Assembly: GCF_937616625.2 (NCBI RefSeq)
Contig: NC_065574.1
Coordinates: forward strand, 27,344,501-27,408,500
Length of the DNA: 64,000 bases
DNA from: Mercurialis annua
Taxonomy: Eukaryota > Streptophyta > Magnoliopsida > Malpighiales > Euphorbiaceae
Direction of reading: 5' to 3'
How positions within the stretch are numbered: the stretch's first letter is position 1; every line of letters starts with the position of its first letter. This document shows, one piece after another, positions 11,376 through 24,972 of this stretch. The notes below the pieces were generated by a model. That model was not told the origin of the DNA. It did not search any database and was given only the letters and a program-made list of their open reading frames with translations. A program made the position numbers and the translations under genes.

Positions 11376-13738
11376 CGATTACCAAACATGGTTAGGTTAT
11401 ATTACGCAAAGTATGCGTGAAAAGTTACGCTAGATTAGTATGTCGCGTCTCAAGTCTCTATAACGCGTCGTTTCGATTACCATGCTTATGTACGTAACAA
11501 GTCTCTCTAACGCGTCGTTCCGATTACCTAAGCATGGTTAGGTTATATTACACAAACTGTGCATGAAAAGTGACGCTGGATTAGTATGTCGCGTCTCAAG
11601 TCACTTAAACGCGTTGTTTAGATTACCATGCTTATGACGCGTCACAAGTCTTTCTAACGCGTCGTTCCTATTACCTAAGCATGGCTAGGTTATATTACGC
11701 AAAGTGTGCGTGAAAAGTGATGCTAGATTAGTATGTCGTATCTCAAGTCTCTTTTACGCGTCGTTCCGATTACCTAAGCATGGTTAGGTTATATTACGCA
11801 AAGTGTGCGTAAAAAGTGACGCTAGATAAGTATGTCGTGTCTCAAGTCTATATAAAGCGTCGTTCTGATTACCTAAGCATGGTTAGGTTATATAATGCAA
11901 ATTGTGCGTGAAAAGTGACGCTAGATTAGTATGTCGTGTCTCAAGTCTGTTTAACGCGTCGGTCCGATTACTTCAGCTTGGTTAGGTTATATTAAAAAAA
12001 GTGTGTTCGAAAAGTGATGCTATATTAGTATGTAGCGTCTCTAGTCTCTTTAATGCGTCATTATAATTACCTAAGCATGGTTAGGTTATATTACACAAAG
12101 TGTGCGTTAAAAGTGACGCTAGATTAGTATGTCGCGTCTCAAGTCTCTTTAACGCGTCGTTCCGATTACCTAAACATGGTTAGGTTATATTACGCAAAGT
12201 GTGCGTGAAAAGTGACGCTAGATTAGTATGTGGCGTCTCAAGTCTCTATAACGCGTCGTTTCGATTACCATGCTTATGTACGTAACAAGTCTCTCTAACG
12301 CGTCGTTCCGATTACCTAAGCATGGTTAGGTTATATTACACAAACTGTGCATGAAAAGTGACGCTGGATTAGTATGTCGCGTCTCAAGTCACTTAAACGC
12401 GTTGTTTAGATTACCATGCTTATGACGCGTCACAAGTCTTTCTAACGCGTCGTTCCTATTACCTAAGCATGGCTAGGTTATATTACGCAAAGTGTGCGTG
12501 AAAAGTGATGCTATATTAGTATGCCGTATCTCAAGTCTCTTTTACGCGTCGTTCCGATTACCTAAGCATGGTTAGGTTATATTACGCAAAGTGTGCGTAA
12601 AAAGTGACGCTAGATAAGTATGTCGTGTCTCAAGTCTATATAAAGCGTCGTTCTGATTACCTAAGCATGGTTAGGTTATATAATGCAAATTGTGCGTGAA
12701 AAGTGACGCTAGATTAGTATGTCGTGTCTCAAGTCTGTTTAACGCGTCGGTCCGATTACTTCAGCTTGGTTAGGTTATATTAAAAAAAGTGTGTTCGAAA
12801 AGTGATGCTATATTAGTATGTAGCGTCTCTAGTCTCTTTAATGCGTCATTATAATTACCTAAGCATGGTTAGGTTATATTACACAAAGTGTGCGTTAAAA
12901 GTGACGCTAGATTAGTATGTCGCGTCTCAAGTCTCTTTAACGCGTCGTTCCGATTACCTAAACATGGTTAGGTTATATTACGCAAAGTGTGCGTGAAAAG
13001 TTACGCTAGATTAGTATGTGGCGTCTCAAGTCTCTATAACGCGTCGTTTCGATTACCATGCTTATGTACGTAACAAGTCTCTCTAACGCGTCGTTCCGAT
13101 TACCTAAGCATGGTTAGGTTATATTACACAAACTGTGCATGAAAAGTGACGCTGGATTAGTATGTCGCGTCTCAAGTCACTTAAACGCGTTGTTTAGATT
13201 ACCATGCTTATGACGCGTCACAAGTCTTTCTAACGCGTCGTTCCTATTACCTAAGCATGGCTAGGTTATATTACGCAAAGTGTGCGTGAAAAGTGATGCT
13301 ATATTAGTATGTCGTATCTCAAGTATCTTTTACGCGTCGTTCCGATTACCTAAGCATGGTTAGGTTATATTACGCAAAGTGTGCGTAAAAAGTGACGCTA
13401 GATAAGTATGTCGTGTCTCAAGTCTATATAAAGCGTCGTTCTGATTACCTAAGCATGGTTAGGTTATATAATGCAAATTGTGCGTGAAAAGTGACGCTAG
13501 ATTAGTATGTCGTGTCTCAAGTCTGTTTAACGCGTCGGTCCGATTACTTCAGCTTGGTTAGGTTATATTAAAAAAAGTGTGTTCGAAAAGTGATGCTATA
13601 TTAGTATGTAGCGTCTCTAGTCTCTTTAATGCGTCATTATAATTACCTAAGCATGGTTAGGTTATATTACACAAAGTGTGCGTTAAAAGTGACGCTAGAT
13701 TAGTATGTCCCGTCACAAGTCTCTTTTACGCGTCGTTC
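11376..13738 (+). repeat. Three ~787-bp sub-repeats
   Basis: Direct copies start at 11376, 12163 and 12951 and end at 13738 (787, 788 and 788 bp). Each holds seven A and two B modules in the same order. They differ at scattered sites, such as GTGACGCTAG versus GTTACGCTAG in the second A module region. Confidence 0.9.
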
Positions 13739-14925
13739 CGATTACCTAAGCATGGTTAGGTTATATTACGCAAACTGTCCGCGAAAAGTGACGCTAGATA
13801 TGTATGTCGCGTCTCAAGTCTCTTTAATGCATCATTGCGATTACCATGCTTATGTCGCGTCACAAGACTCTCTAACGCGGCGTTTCGATTACCTAACATG
13901 GTTAGGTTATATTACGAAAAGTGTTTGTTAATAGTGACGCTAGATTAGGATGTTGCATCAAAAGTCTCTTTAACGCATTCTTCCGATTACCTAAGCATGG
14001 TTAGGTTATATTACGGAAAATGTGCGTTAAAACTGACGCTAGATTACTATGTCCCATCAAAAGACTCTTTAACGCGTTGTTCCGTATACATAATAAGCAT
14101 GGTGAGGATATATTACGCAAAGTGTGCGTGAAAAGTGACGCTAGATTTTTATGTCGCGTCTCAAGTGTCTCTGACACAACGTTTTGATTACCATGCTTTT
14201 GTCGCGTCACAAGTCTCTCTAACACATCGTTCTGATTACCTAAGCATGGTTAGGTTATATTAAGCAAAGTGTGCGTGAAAAGTAACGCTAGATTAGTATG
14301 TCGCGTCTCAAGTCGCTTTAACGTGACGCAAAGTGTGCGTGAAAAGTGAAGCTAGATTAGTATGTTGCCTCACAAGTTTCTTTAAAACGTCGTTCCGATT
14401 ACCTAAGCATGGTTAGGTTATATTGCGCAAAGTGTGCGTGAATTGTGACGCTAGATTAATATGTCGCGTCTCAAGTCTCTTTAATGCGTCGTTTTGATTA
14501 CCATGCTTATGTCGCGTCACAAGTCCCTGTAACGCGTCGTTCCGATTACCTTAGCATGGTTAGGTTATATTAAGGAAAGTGTGCGTTAAAAGTGACGCAG
14601 GATTATTATGTCGCATCACAAGTCTCTTTTACGCGTCGTTCCGATTACCTAAGTATGGTTAGGTTATATTACGCAAAGTGTGCATGAAAAGTGACGTTAG
14701 ATTAGTATGTTGCGTCTCAAGTCTCTTTAACGCGTTGTTTCGATTACCATGCTTATGTCAGGTCACAATTCTCTCTAACGCGTCGTTCCGATTACCTAAG
14801 AATGGTTAGGTTATATTTTACGCAAAGTGTGCGTTAAAAATGACGCTAGAATAGTATGTCCCGTCACAAGTCTCTTTAACGCGTCGATCCGATTACCTAA
14901 GCATGGTTAGGTTATATTAAGCAAA

Positions 14926-14947
14926 GGTAATCAGGACCACACGTTAA
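14926..14947 (-). repeat. 22-nt antisense satellite scrap (HOR copy 1)
   Basis: This is the same inverted fragment as at 5826-5847, exactly 9,100 bp downstream, in the same context. Confidence 0.7.
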
Positions 14948-17900
14948 TTACCTAAGCATTGATTGGTTATATTATGCAAATGTGCGTGAAAAGTGAAGCT
15001 AGATTAGTATGTCGCATCTCAAGTCTCTGTAACGCGTTGTTTCAATTACCATGCTTATGTCACGTCACAATTCTCTGTAATGCGTCGTTCCGATTACCTA
15101 AGCATGGTTAGGTTATATTATGCAAAGTGTGCCTGAAAAGTGACGCTATATTAGTATGTCGATTCACAAGTCTTTTTGACGCGTAGTTCCAATTACCCAA
15201 GCATGGTTAAGATATACTACGCAAAGAGTACGTAAAGAGTGATGCTAGATTAGTATGTCGCGTCTGAAGTCTTTTAAATGCGTCGTTCCGATTACCAATA
15301 CATGGTTAGGTTAAATTACGCAAATTGTGCGGGAAAATTGACGGTAGATTAGTATGTCGCGTCTGAAGTCTCTTTAACGTGTCGTTTCGATTACCAAGCT
15401 TATCTAGCGTCACAAGTCTCTCTAACGCGTCGTTCCGATTACCTAACCATGGTTCGGTTGTATTATGCAAGGTGTGCTTGAAAGTGACGCAATATTAGTA
15501 TGTCGTGTCTCAAGTCTCTTTTACATGTCATTTCGATTACCATGATTATGTCAAGTCACAAGTCACTCTAACACCTCGTTTCGATTACCTAAGCATGGTT
15601 AGGTTATATTACGCAGAGTGTGCGTGAAAAGTGACAATAGATTAGTATGTCGCATCTAAAGTCTCTTTAACACGTCGTTTCGATTACCATGGTTATGTCG
15701 CGTCACAAGTCTCTTTAACGCGTCGTTCCGATTACCATGGTTATGTCGCGTCACAAGTCTCTTTAACGCGTCGTTCCGATTATCCAAGCATGGGTTATAT
15801 TACGCAAAGTGTGCGTGAAAAGTGACGCTAGATAAGTATGTCGCATCTCAAGTCTCTTTAACACGTCGTTTCGATTACCTGAGCATGGATAGGTTATATT
15901 ACGCAAAGTGTGCGTGAAAAGTGACGCTAGATTAGCATGTCGCGTCTTAAACGCGTCGTTTCGATTACCATGATTATGTCGCGTCACAAGTATCTCTATC
16001 GCCTCGTTCCAATTACCTAAAAATTGTTAGGTTATATTGCGAAGAGTGTGCATGAAAAGCGATAATAGATTAGTGTGTCGCATCTCAAGTCTCTTTAACG
16101 CGTCGTTTCAATTACCATGCTTATGTCGCGTCATAAGTCTCTTTAACGCGTCGTTCTGATTATCTAAGCATGGGTTATATTACGCAAAATGCGCGTGAAA
16201 AGTGACGCTAGATTAGTATATCGCGTCTCAAGTCTCAGTAACGCGTCGTTTCGATTAACTAAGAATGGTTAGGTTATAGTATGCAAAATGTGCGGAAAAA
16301 GTGACGCTAGATTAGTATGTCGCATCACAAGTTTTATTTACGCGTAGTTTTGATTACCTAAGCATGGTTAGGTTATATTACACAAAGTGTGCGTGAAAAG
16401 TGACGGTAGATTAGTACGTCACGTCTCAAGTCTCTTTAACGCGCCGTTTCAAATACCATGCTTATGTCGCGTCACAAGTCTCACTAACGCGCCGTTCCAA
16501 TTACCTATGCATGCTTAGGTTATATTACGCAAAGTATGCGTGCAAAGTGACGTTAGATTAGTATGTCGCGTCTCAAGTATCTTTAAGGCGTCGTTTCAAT
16601 TACCATGCTTATGTCGCGTCACAAGTCTCTCTGTCGCGTCGTTCCTATTACCTATAAGCATGGCTAGTACGACGCTATGTGTGCGTGAAAAGTGACGCTA
16701 GATTAGTATGTCGCCTCACATGTCTCTATAACGCGTCGTTCCGATTACCTAAGCATGGTTAGGTTATATTACACAAAGTGTGCGCTAAAAGTGACAATAG
16801 ATAGTATGTCGCGTCTCAAGTCTTTGTAACGTGTCGTTTCGATTACCTAAGCATGGTTAGGTTATATTACGCAAAGTGTGCGTGAAAAGTGATGCTAGAT
16901 TAGTATGTCGCATCTGAGGTCTCTCTAACGTGTCGTTTTGATTACATAAGCATCATTAGGTTATATTGGGCAAAGTGTCCGTGAAAAGTGACAATAGATT
17001 AGAATGTCGTGCATCAAGTATCTTTAACGCGTCGTTACGATTACCTAAGCATAGCTAGGTTATATTACGCAAAGTGTGCGTGAAAAGTGACGCTAGATTA
17101 GTATGTCGCGTCTCAAGTCTTTGTAACGCGTCGTTCTGATTACCTTAGCATGATTAGGTTATATTACTCAAAATGTGCGCAAAAAGTGACAATAGATTTG
17201 TATGTCGCGTCTCAAGTCTTTGTAACGCGTCATTTTGATTACCTAAGCATGGTGAGGTTATAGTACGCAAAGTGTGCGTGAAAAGTGACGCTAGATTAGT
17301 ATGTCGCGTCACAAGTCTCTCTAACGCATCGTTCGGATTACCAATGCATGGTTAGGTTATATTACGCAAAGTGTGTGTTGAAAGTGACTCTAGATTAGTA
17401 TGTCGCGTCACAAGTCTCTTTAACGCGTCGTTCTGATTACCTAAGCAATGTCAGGTTATATTACGCAAAATGTGCGTAAAAAGTGACGCTAGATTAGTAT
17501 GTCGCTTCTCAAGTTTCTTTAGCGCGTCATTTCGATTACCATGCTTATGTCGAGTCACAAGTATCTCTAGCGCATCGTTCTTATTACCTAAGCATGGTTA
17601 GGTTATATTACGCAAAGTGTGCGTGAAAAGTGACAATAAATTAGTATGTCACGCCTCAAGTGTCTTTAACGCGCCGTTCTAGTTACTGCATGGTTAGGTT
17701 ATATTACGCAAAGTGTGCGTGAAAAGTGACGCTAGATTTGTATGTCGTGTCTCAAGTCTCTTTAACGCGTCGTTTCAATTACCTAAGCATGGTTAAGTTA
17801 TATTACGCAAAGTGCGCTTGAAAAGTAACGCTAGATAATATGTCGCGCCTTAAGTTTCTTTAACGAGTTGGTCCGATTACTTCAGCATGGTTAGGTTATA

Positions 17901-20475
17901 TAACAAAAAGTGTGCGGGAAAAGTGATGCTAGATTAGTATGTCGCATCTCAAGTCTATTTAACATGTCATTTGGATTACCTATGCATGGTTAGATTATAT
18001 TATGCAAAGTGTGCGTAAAAAGTGACGGTAGATTAGTATGTCGCGTCTCAAGTGTCTTTAACGCATCAATTTTATTACAATACTTATGTCGCGCCACAAG
18101 TCTCTCTAACGCGTCGTTCCGATTAGCTATGCATGGTTAGGTTATATCACGCAAACTGTGCGTAAAATGTGACGCTATATTAGTATGTCGCGTCTCAAGT
18201 CTCTTTAACGCGTCGTTCCGATTACCTAAATATGGTTAGGTTATATTACGCAAAGTATGCGTGAAAAGTTACGCTAGAATAGTATGTCGCGTCTCAAGTC
18301 ACTAACGCGTTAGTCCAATTACTTCAGCATGGTTAGTTTATATTACAAAACGTATGCTTGAAAAGTGATGCTAGATTAGTATGTCGCGTCTCAAGTCTCT
18401 GTAACGCGTCGTTCCGATTATCTAAGCATGGTTAGGTTATATTACCATGCTTATGTCGCGTCACGAGTCTCTCTAACGCGTCGTTCCGATTATCTAAGCA
18501 TGGTTAGGTTATATAATGGAAACTGTGCGTTAAAAGTGAAGCTAGATTACTATATCGCGTCACAAGTCTCTTTAACGCATCGTTCCGATTACCTAAGCAT
18601 GGTTTGGTTATATTACGCAAAGTGTGCGTAAAAAGTGACTCTATGTTAGTATGTCGTGTCACAAGTCTCTCTAACGCGTTGTTCCGATTACCTAAGCATG
18701 GTTCGGTTATATAACGCAAAGTGTGCGTGAAAAGTGACGATAGATTAGTATGTCGCTTGTCAAGTCTAAGTATGGTTAGGTTATATTACGCAAAATGTGC
18801 GTGAAAAGTGACTCTAGATTTGTATGTCAGATCTGAAGTCTCTTTAATGCGTCGTTTCGATTACCTAAGCATAGTTTAGTTATATTACGCAAAGTGTGCG
18901 TCAAAAGTGACGCTAGATTAGTATGTCGTGTCTCAAGTCTTTTTAACGCGTCGTTTCAATAACCATGCTTATTTCGCGTCACAAGTCTCACTAACGTGTC
19001 GTTTCAATTACCATGCTTATGCCGCCTCAAACGTCTCTTTAGCGCATTGTTCCGATTACCTAAGCATGGTTAGGTTATATTACACAAAATGTGCGTGAAA
19101 AGTGACGCTAGATTAGTATGTCGCCTCTTTAGTCTCTTTAACGCTTCATTTCGATTACCTAAGCTTGATTAGGTTATATTACGCAAAGTGTGCGTGAAAA
19201 GTGACGCTAGATTAGAATGTCGCATCTCAAGTCTCTTTAACGCATCGTTTCAATTACCATGCTTATTTCGCATCACATGTCTCACTAACGCGCCGTTCCG
19301 ATTACCTAAGCATGGTTAGGTTATATTACGCAAAGTGTGAGTGAAAAGTGATGCTAGATTAGTATGTAGCGTCTCAAGTTTTTGTAACGCGTCGTTTTGA
19401 TTACCATGCATGTGTCGCGTCACAAGTCTCTCTAACGCGTCGTTCCGATTACCAAAGCGTTAGGTTATATTACGGAAAGTGTGAGTTTAAAGTGACGCTA
19501 GATTACTATGTCATGTCACAAGTCTCTTTAACGCGTCGTTCCAATTACCTAAGCATGGTTAGGTTATATTACGCAAAGTGTGCGTGAAAAGTGACGCTAG
19601 ATTAGTAGTATCTCACGTCTCAAGTCTCTTTAACGCGTTACAAGTCTCTCTAACGCGTCTTTCCGACTACCTAAGCTTTAGGTTATATTACGAAAAGTGA
19701 GTTAAAAGTGACTCTAGATTACTATGTACGCGTCGTTCCGATTACCTAAGTATGGGTAGATTATATTACACAAAGTGTGCGTAAACAGTGATGCTAGATT
19801 AGTATGTCATGTTACAAGTCTCTTTAACCCGTCGTTCAGATTACCTAAGCATAGTTAGGTTATATTACGCAAAGTTTGCGTGAAAAGTGACAATAAATTA
19901 GTATGTCGCGCCTCAAGTGTCTTTAACGCGCCGTTCTAGTTACTGCATGGTTAGGTTATATTACGCAAAGTGTGCGTGAAAAGTGACGCTAGATTAGTAT
20001 GTCGTGTCTCAAGTCTCTTTAACGCGTCGTTTCAATTACCTAAGCATGGTTAGGTTATATTACGCAAAGTGCGCTTGAAAAGTAATGCTAGATAATATGT
20101 CGCATCTTAAGTTTCTTTAACGCGTTGGTCCGATTACTTCAGCATGGTTAGGTTATATAACAAAAAGTGTGCGGGAAAAGTGATGCTAGATTAGTATGTC
20201 GCATCTCAAGTCTATTTAACATGTCATTTGGATTACCTATGCATGGTTAGATTATATAATGCAAAGTGTGCGTAAAAAGTGACGGTAGATTAGTATGTCG
20301 CGTCTCAAGTGTCTTTAACGCATCAATTTTATTACAATACTTATGTCGCGCCACAAGTCTCTCTAACGCGTCGTTCCGATTAGCTATGCATGGTTAGGTT
20401 ATATCACGCAAACTGTGCGTAAAATTTGACGCTATCTTAGTATGTCGCGTCTCAAGTCTCTTTAACGCGTCGTTC

Positions 20476-22838
20476 CGATTACCAAACATGGTTAGGTTAT
20501 ATTACGCAAAGTATGCGTGAAAAGTTACGCTAGATTAGTATGTCGCGTCTCAAGTCTCTATAACGCGTCGTTTCGATTACCATGCTTATGTACGTAACAA
20601 GTCTCTCTAACGCGTCGTTCCGATTACCTAAGCATGGTTAGGTTATATTACACAAACTGTGCATGAAAAGTGACGCTGGATTAGTATGTCGCGTCTCAAG
20701 TCACTTAAACGCGTTGTTTAGATTACCATGCTTATGACGCGTCACAAGTCTTTCTAACGCGTCGTTCCTATTACCTAAGCATGGCTAGGTTATATTACGC
20801 AAAGTGTGCGTGAAAAGTGATGCTATATTAGTATGCCGTATCTCAAGTCTCTTTTACGCGTCGTTCCGATTACCTAAGCATGGTTAGGTTATATTACGCA
20901 AAGTGTGCGTAAAAAGTGACGCTAGATAAGTATGTCGTGTCTCAAGTCTATATAAAGCGTCGTTCTGATTACCTAAGCATGGTTAGGTTATATAATGCAA
21001 ATTGTGCGTGAAAAGTGACGCTAGATTAGTATGTCGTGTCTCAAGTCTGTTTAACGCGTCGGTCCGATTACTTCAGCTTGGTTAGGTTATATTAAAAAAA
21101 GTGTGTTCGAAAAGTGATGCTATATTAGTATGTAGCGTCTCTAGTCTCTTTAATGCGTCATTATAATTACCTAAGCATGGTTAGGTTATATTACACAAAG
21201 TGTGCGTTAAAAGTGACGCTAGATTAGTATGTCGCGTCTCAAGTCTCTTTAACGCGTCGTTCCGATTACCTAAACATGGTTAGGTTATATTACGCAAAGT
21301 GTGCGTGAAAAGTTACGCTAGATTAGTATGTGGCGTCTCAAGTCTCTATAACGCGTCGTTTCGATTACCATGCTTATGTACGTAACAAGTCTCTCTAACG
21401 CGTCGTTCCGATTACCTAAGCATGGTTAGGTTATATTACACAAACTGTGCGTGAAAAGTGACGCTGGATTAGTATGTCGCGTCTCAAGTCACTTAAACGC
21501 GTTGTTTAGATTACCATGCTTATGACGCGTCACAAGTCTTTCTAACGCGTCGTTCCTATTACCTAAGCATGGCTAGGTTATATTACGCAAAGTGTGCGTG
21601 AAAAGTGATGCTATATTAGTATGCCGTATCTCAAGTCTCTTTTACGCGTCGTTCCGATTACCTAAGCATGGTTAGGTTATATTACGCAAAGTGTGCGTAA
21701 AAAGTGACGCTAGATAAGTATGTCGTGTCTCAAGTCTATATAAAGCGTCGTTCTGATTACCTAAGCATGGTTAGGTTATATAATGCAAATTGTGCGTGAA
21801 AAGTGACGCTAGATTAGTATGTCGTGTCTCAAGTCTGTTTAACGCGTCGGTCCGATTACTTCAGCTTGGTTAGGTTATATTAAAAAAAGTGTGTTCGAAA
21901 AGTGATGCTATATTAGTATGTAGCGTCTCTAGTCTCTTTAATGCGTCATTATAATTACCTAAGCATGGTTAGGTTATATTACACAAAGTGTGCGTTAAAA
22001 GTGACGCTAGATTAGTATGTCGCGTCTCAAGTCTCTTTAACGCGTCGTTCCGATTACCTAAACATGGTTAGGTTATATTACGCAAAGTGTGCGTGAAAAG
22101 TTACGCTAGATTAGTATGTGGCGTCTCAAGTCTCTATAACGCGTCGTTTCGATTACCATGCTTATGTACGTAACAAGTCTCTCTAACGCGTCGTTCCGAT
22201 TACCTAAGCATGGTTAGGTTATATTACACAAACTGTGCATGAAAAGTGACGCTGGATTAGTATGTCGCGTCTCAAGTCACTTAAACGCGTTGTTTAGATT
22301 ACCATGCTTATGACGCGTCACAAGTCTTTCTAACGCGTCGTTCCTATTACCTAAGCATGGCTAGGTTATATTACGCAAAGTGTGCGTGAAAAGTGATGCT
22401 ATATTAGTATGTCGTATCTCAAGTATCTTTTACGCGTCGTTCCGATTACCTAAGCATGGTTAGGTTATATTACGCAAAGTGTGCGTAAAAAGTGACGCTA
22501 GATAAGTATGTCGTGTCTCAAGTCTATATAAAGCGTCGTTCTGATTACCTAAGCATGGTTAGGTTATATAATGCAAATTGTGCGTGAAAAGTGACGCTAG
22601 ATTAGTATGTCGTGTCTCAAGTCTGTTTAACGCGTCGGTCCGATTACTTCAGCTTGGTTAGGTTATATTAAAAAAAGTGTGTTCGAAAAGTGATGCTATA
22701 TTAGTATGTAGCGTCTCTAGTCTCTTTAATGCGTCATTATAATTACCTAAGCATGGTTAGGTTATATTACACAAAGTGTGCGTTAAAAGTGACGCTAGAT
22801 TAGTATGTCCCGTCACAAGTCTCTTTTACGCGTCGTTC
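20476..22838 (+). repeat. Three ~787-bp sub-repeats
   Basis: This block is the 9,100-bp-shifted equivalent of 11376-13738, with copies starting at 20476, 21263 and 22051. It holds most of the few differences between the two full HOR units, as expected if sub-repeats exchange sequence among themselves. Confidence 0.9.
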
Positions 22839-24025
22839 CGATTACCTAAGCATGGTTAGGTTATATTACGCAAACTGTCCGCGAAAAGTGACGCTAGATA
22901 TGTATGTCGCGTCTCAAGTCTCTTTAATGCATCATTGCGATTACCATGCTTATGTCGCGTCACAAGACTCTCTAACGCGGCGTTTCGATTACCTAACATG
23001 GTTAGGTTATATTACGAAAAGTGTTTGTTAATAGTGACGCTAGATTAGGATGTTGCATCAAAAGTCTCTTTAACGCATTCTTCCGATTACCTAAGCATGG
23101 TTAGGTTATATTACGGAAAATGTGCGTTAAAACTGACGCTAGATTACTATGTCCCATCAAAAGACTCTTTAACGCGTTGTTCCGTATACATAATAAGCAT
23201 GGTGAGGATATATTACGCAAAGTGTGCGTGAAAAGTGACGCTAGATTTTTATGTCGCGTCTCAAGTGTCTCTGACACAACGTTTTGATTACCATGCTTTT
23301 GTCGCGTCACAAGTCTCTCTAACACATCGTTCTGATTACCTAAGCATGGTTAGGTTATATTAAGCAAAGTGTGCGTGAAAAGTAACGCTAGATTAGTATG
23401 TCGCGTCTCAAGTCGCTTTAACGTGACGCAAAGTGTGCGTGAAAAGTGAAGCTAGATTAGTATGTTGCCTCACAAGTTTCTTTAAAACGTCGTTCCGATT
23501 ACCTAAGCATGGTTAGGTTATATTGCGCAAAGTGTGCGTGAATTGTGACGCTAGATTAATATGTCGCGTCTCAAGTCTCTTTAATGCGTCGTTTTGATTA
23601 CCATGCTTATGTCGCGTCACAAGTCCCTGTAACGCGTCGTTCCGATTACCTTAGCATGGTTAGGTTATATTAAGGAAAGTGTGCGTTAAAAGTGACGCAG
23701 GATTATTATGTCGCATCACAAGTCTCTTTTACGCGTCGTTCCGATTACCTAAGTATGGTTAGGTTATATTACGCAAAGTGTGCATGAAAAGTGACGTTAG
23801 ATTAGTATGTTGCGTCTCAAGTCTCTTTAACGCGTTGTTTCGATTACCATGCTTATGTCAGGTCACAATTCTCTCTAACGCGTCGTTCCGATTACCTAAG
23901 AATGGTTAGGTTATATTTTACGCAAAGTGTGCGTTAAAAATGACGCTAGAATAGTATGTCCCGTCACAAGTCTCTTTAACGCGTCGATCCGATTACCTAA
24001 GCATGGTTAGGTTATATTAAGCAAA

Positions 24026-24047
24026 GGTAATCAGGACCACACGTTAA
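24026..24047 (-). repeat. 22-nt antisense satellite scrap (HOR copy 2)
   Basis: This is the third occurrence of the inverted fragment, again 9,100 bp from the previous one. Confidence 0.7.
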
Positions 24048-24972
24048 TTACCTAAGCATTGATTGGTTATATTATGCAAATGTGCGTGAAAAGTGAAGCT
24101 AGATTAGTATGTCGCATCTCAAGTCTCTGTAACGCGTTGTTTCAATTACCATGCTTATGTCACGTCACAATTCTCTGTAATGCGTCGTTCCGATTACCTA
24201 AGCATGGTTAGGTTATATTATGCAAAGTGTGCCTGAAAAGTGACGCTATATTAGTATGTCGATTCACAAGTCTTTTTGACGCGTAGTTCCAATTACCCAA
24301 GCATGGTTAAGATATACTACGCAAAGAGTACGTAAAGAGTGATGCTAGATTAGTATGTCGCGTCTGAAGTCTTTTAAATGCGTCGTTCCGATTACCAATA
24401 CATGGTTAGGTTAAATTACGCAAATTGTGCGGGAAAATTGACGGTAGATTAGTATGTCGCGTCTGAAGTCTCTTTAACGTGTCGTTTCGATTACCAAGCT
24501 TATCTAGCGTCACAAGTCTCTCTAACGCGTCGTTCCGATTACCTAACCATGGTTCGGTTGTATTATGCAAGGTGTGCTTGAAAGTGACGCAATATTAGTA
24601 TGTCGTGTCTCAAGTCTCTTTTACATGTCATTTCGATTACCATGATTATGTCAAGTCACAAGTCACTCTAACACCTCGTTTCGATTACCTAAGCATGGTT
24701 AGGTTATATTACGCAGAGTGTGCGTGAAAAGTGACAATAGATTAGTATGTCGCATCTAAAGTCTCTTTAACACGTCGTTTCGATTACCATGGTTATGTCG
24801 CGTCACAAGTCTCTTTAACGCGTCGTTCCGATTACCATGGTTATGTCGCGTCACAAGTCTCTTTAACGCGTCGTTCCGATTATCCAAGCATGGGTTATAT
24901 TACGCAAAGTGTGCGTGAAAAGTGACGCTAGATAAGTATGTCGCATCTCAAGTCTCTTTAACACGTCGTTTC

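Larger units (their letters stand above)
6773..15872 (+). repeat. Full 9,100-bp HOR unit, copy 1
   Basis: Every landmark here recurs exactly 9,100 bp downstream: the antisense scrap (14926 and 24026), the CCTATAAGCATGGCTAGTAC variant (about 7550 and 16650), and the TCGCCTCTTT variant (10021 and 19121). The unit mixes A and B modules that differ markedly from each other, while the same module in the next unit is almost identical. That is the defining pattern of a higher-order repeat. The boundary is arbitrary, placed where the window's own first bases recur. Confidence 0.92.
15873..24972 (+). repeat. Full 9,100-bp HOR unit, copy 2
   Basis: This unit is nearly base-identical to 6773-15872. Differences I could find by eye are few and fall mainly in the sub-repeat block: near 20823 and 20835 (against 11723 and 11735), near 21313 (against 12213), and near 21447 (against 12347). 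Such closeness implies very recent duplication or ongoing homogenisation. Confidence 0.92.
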
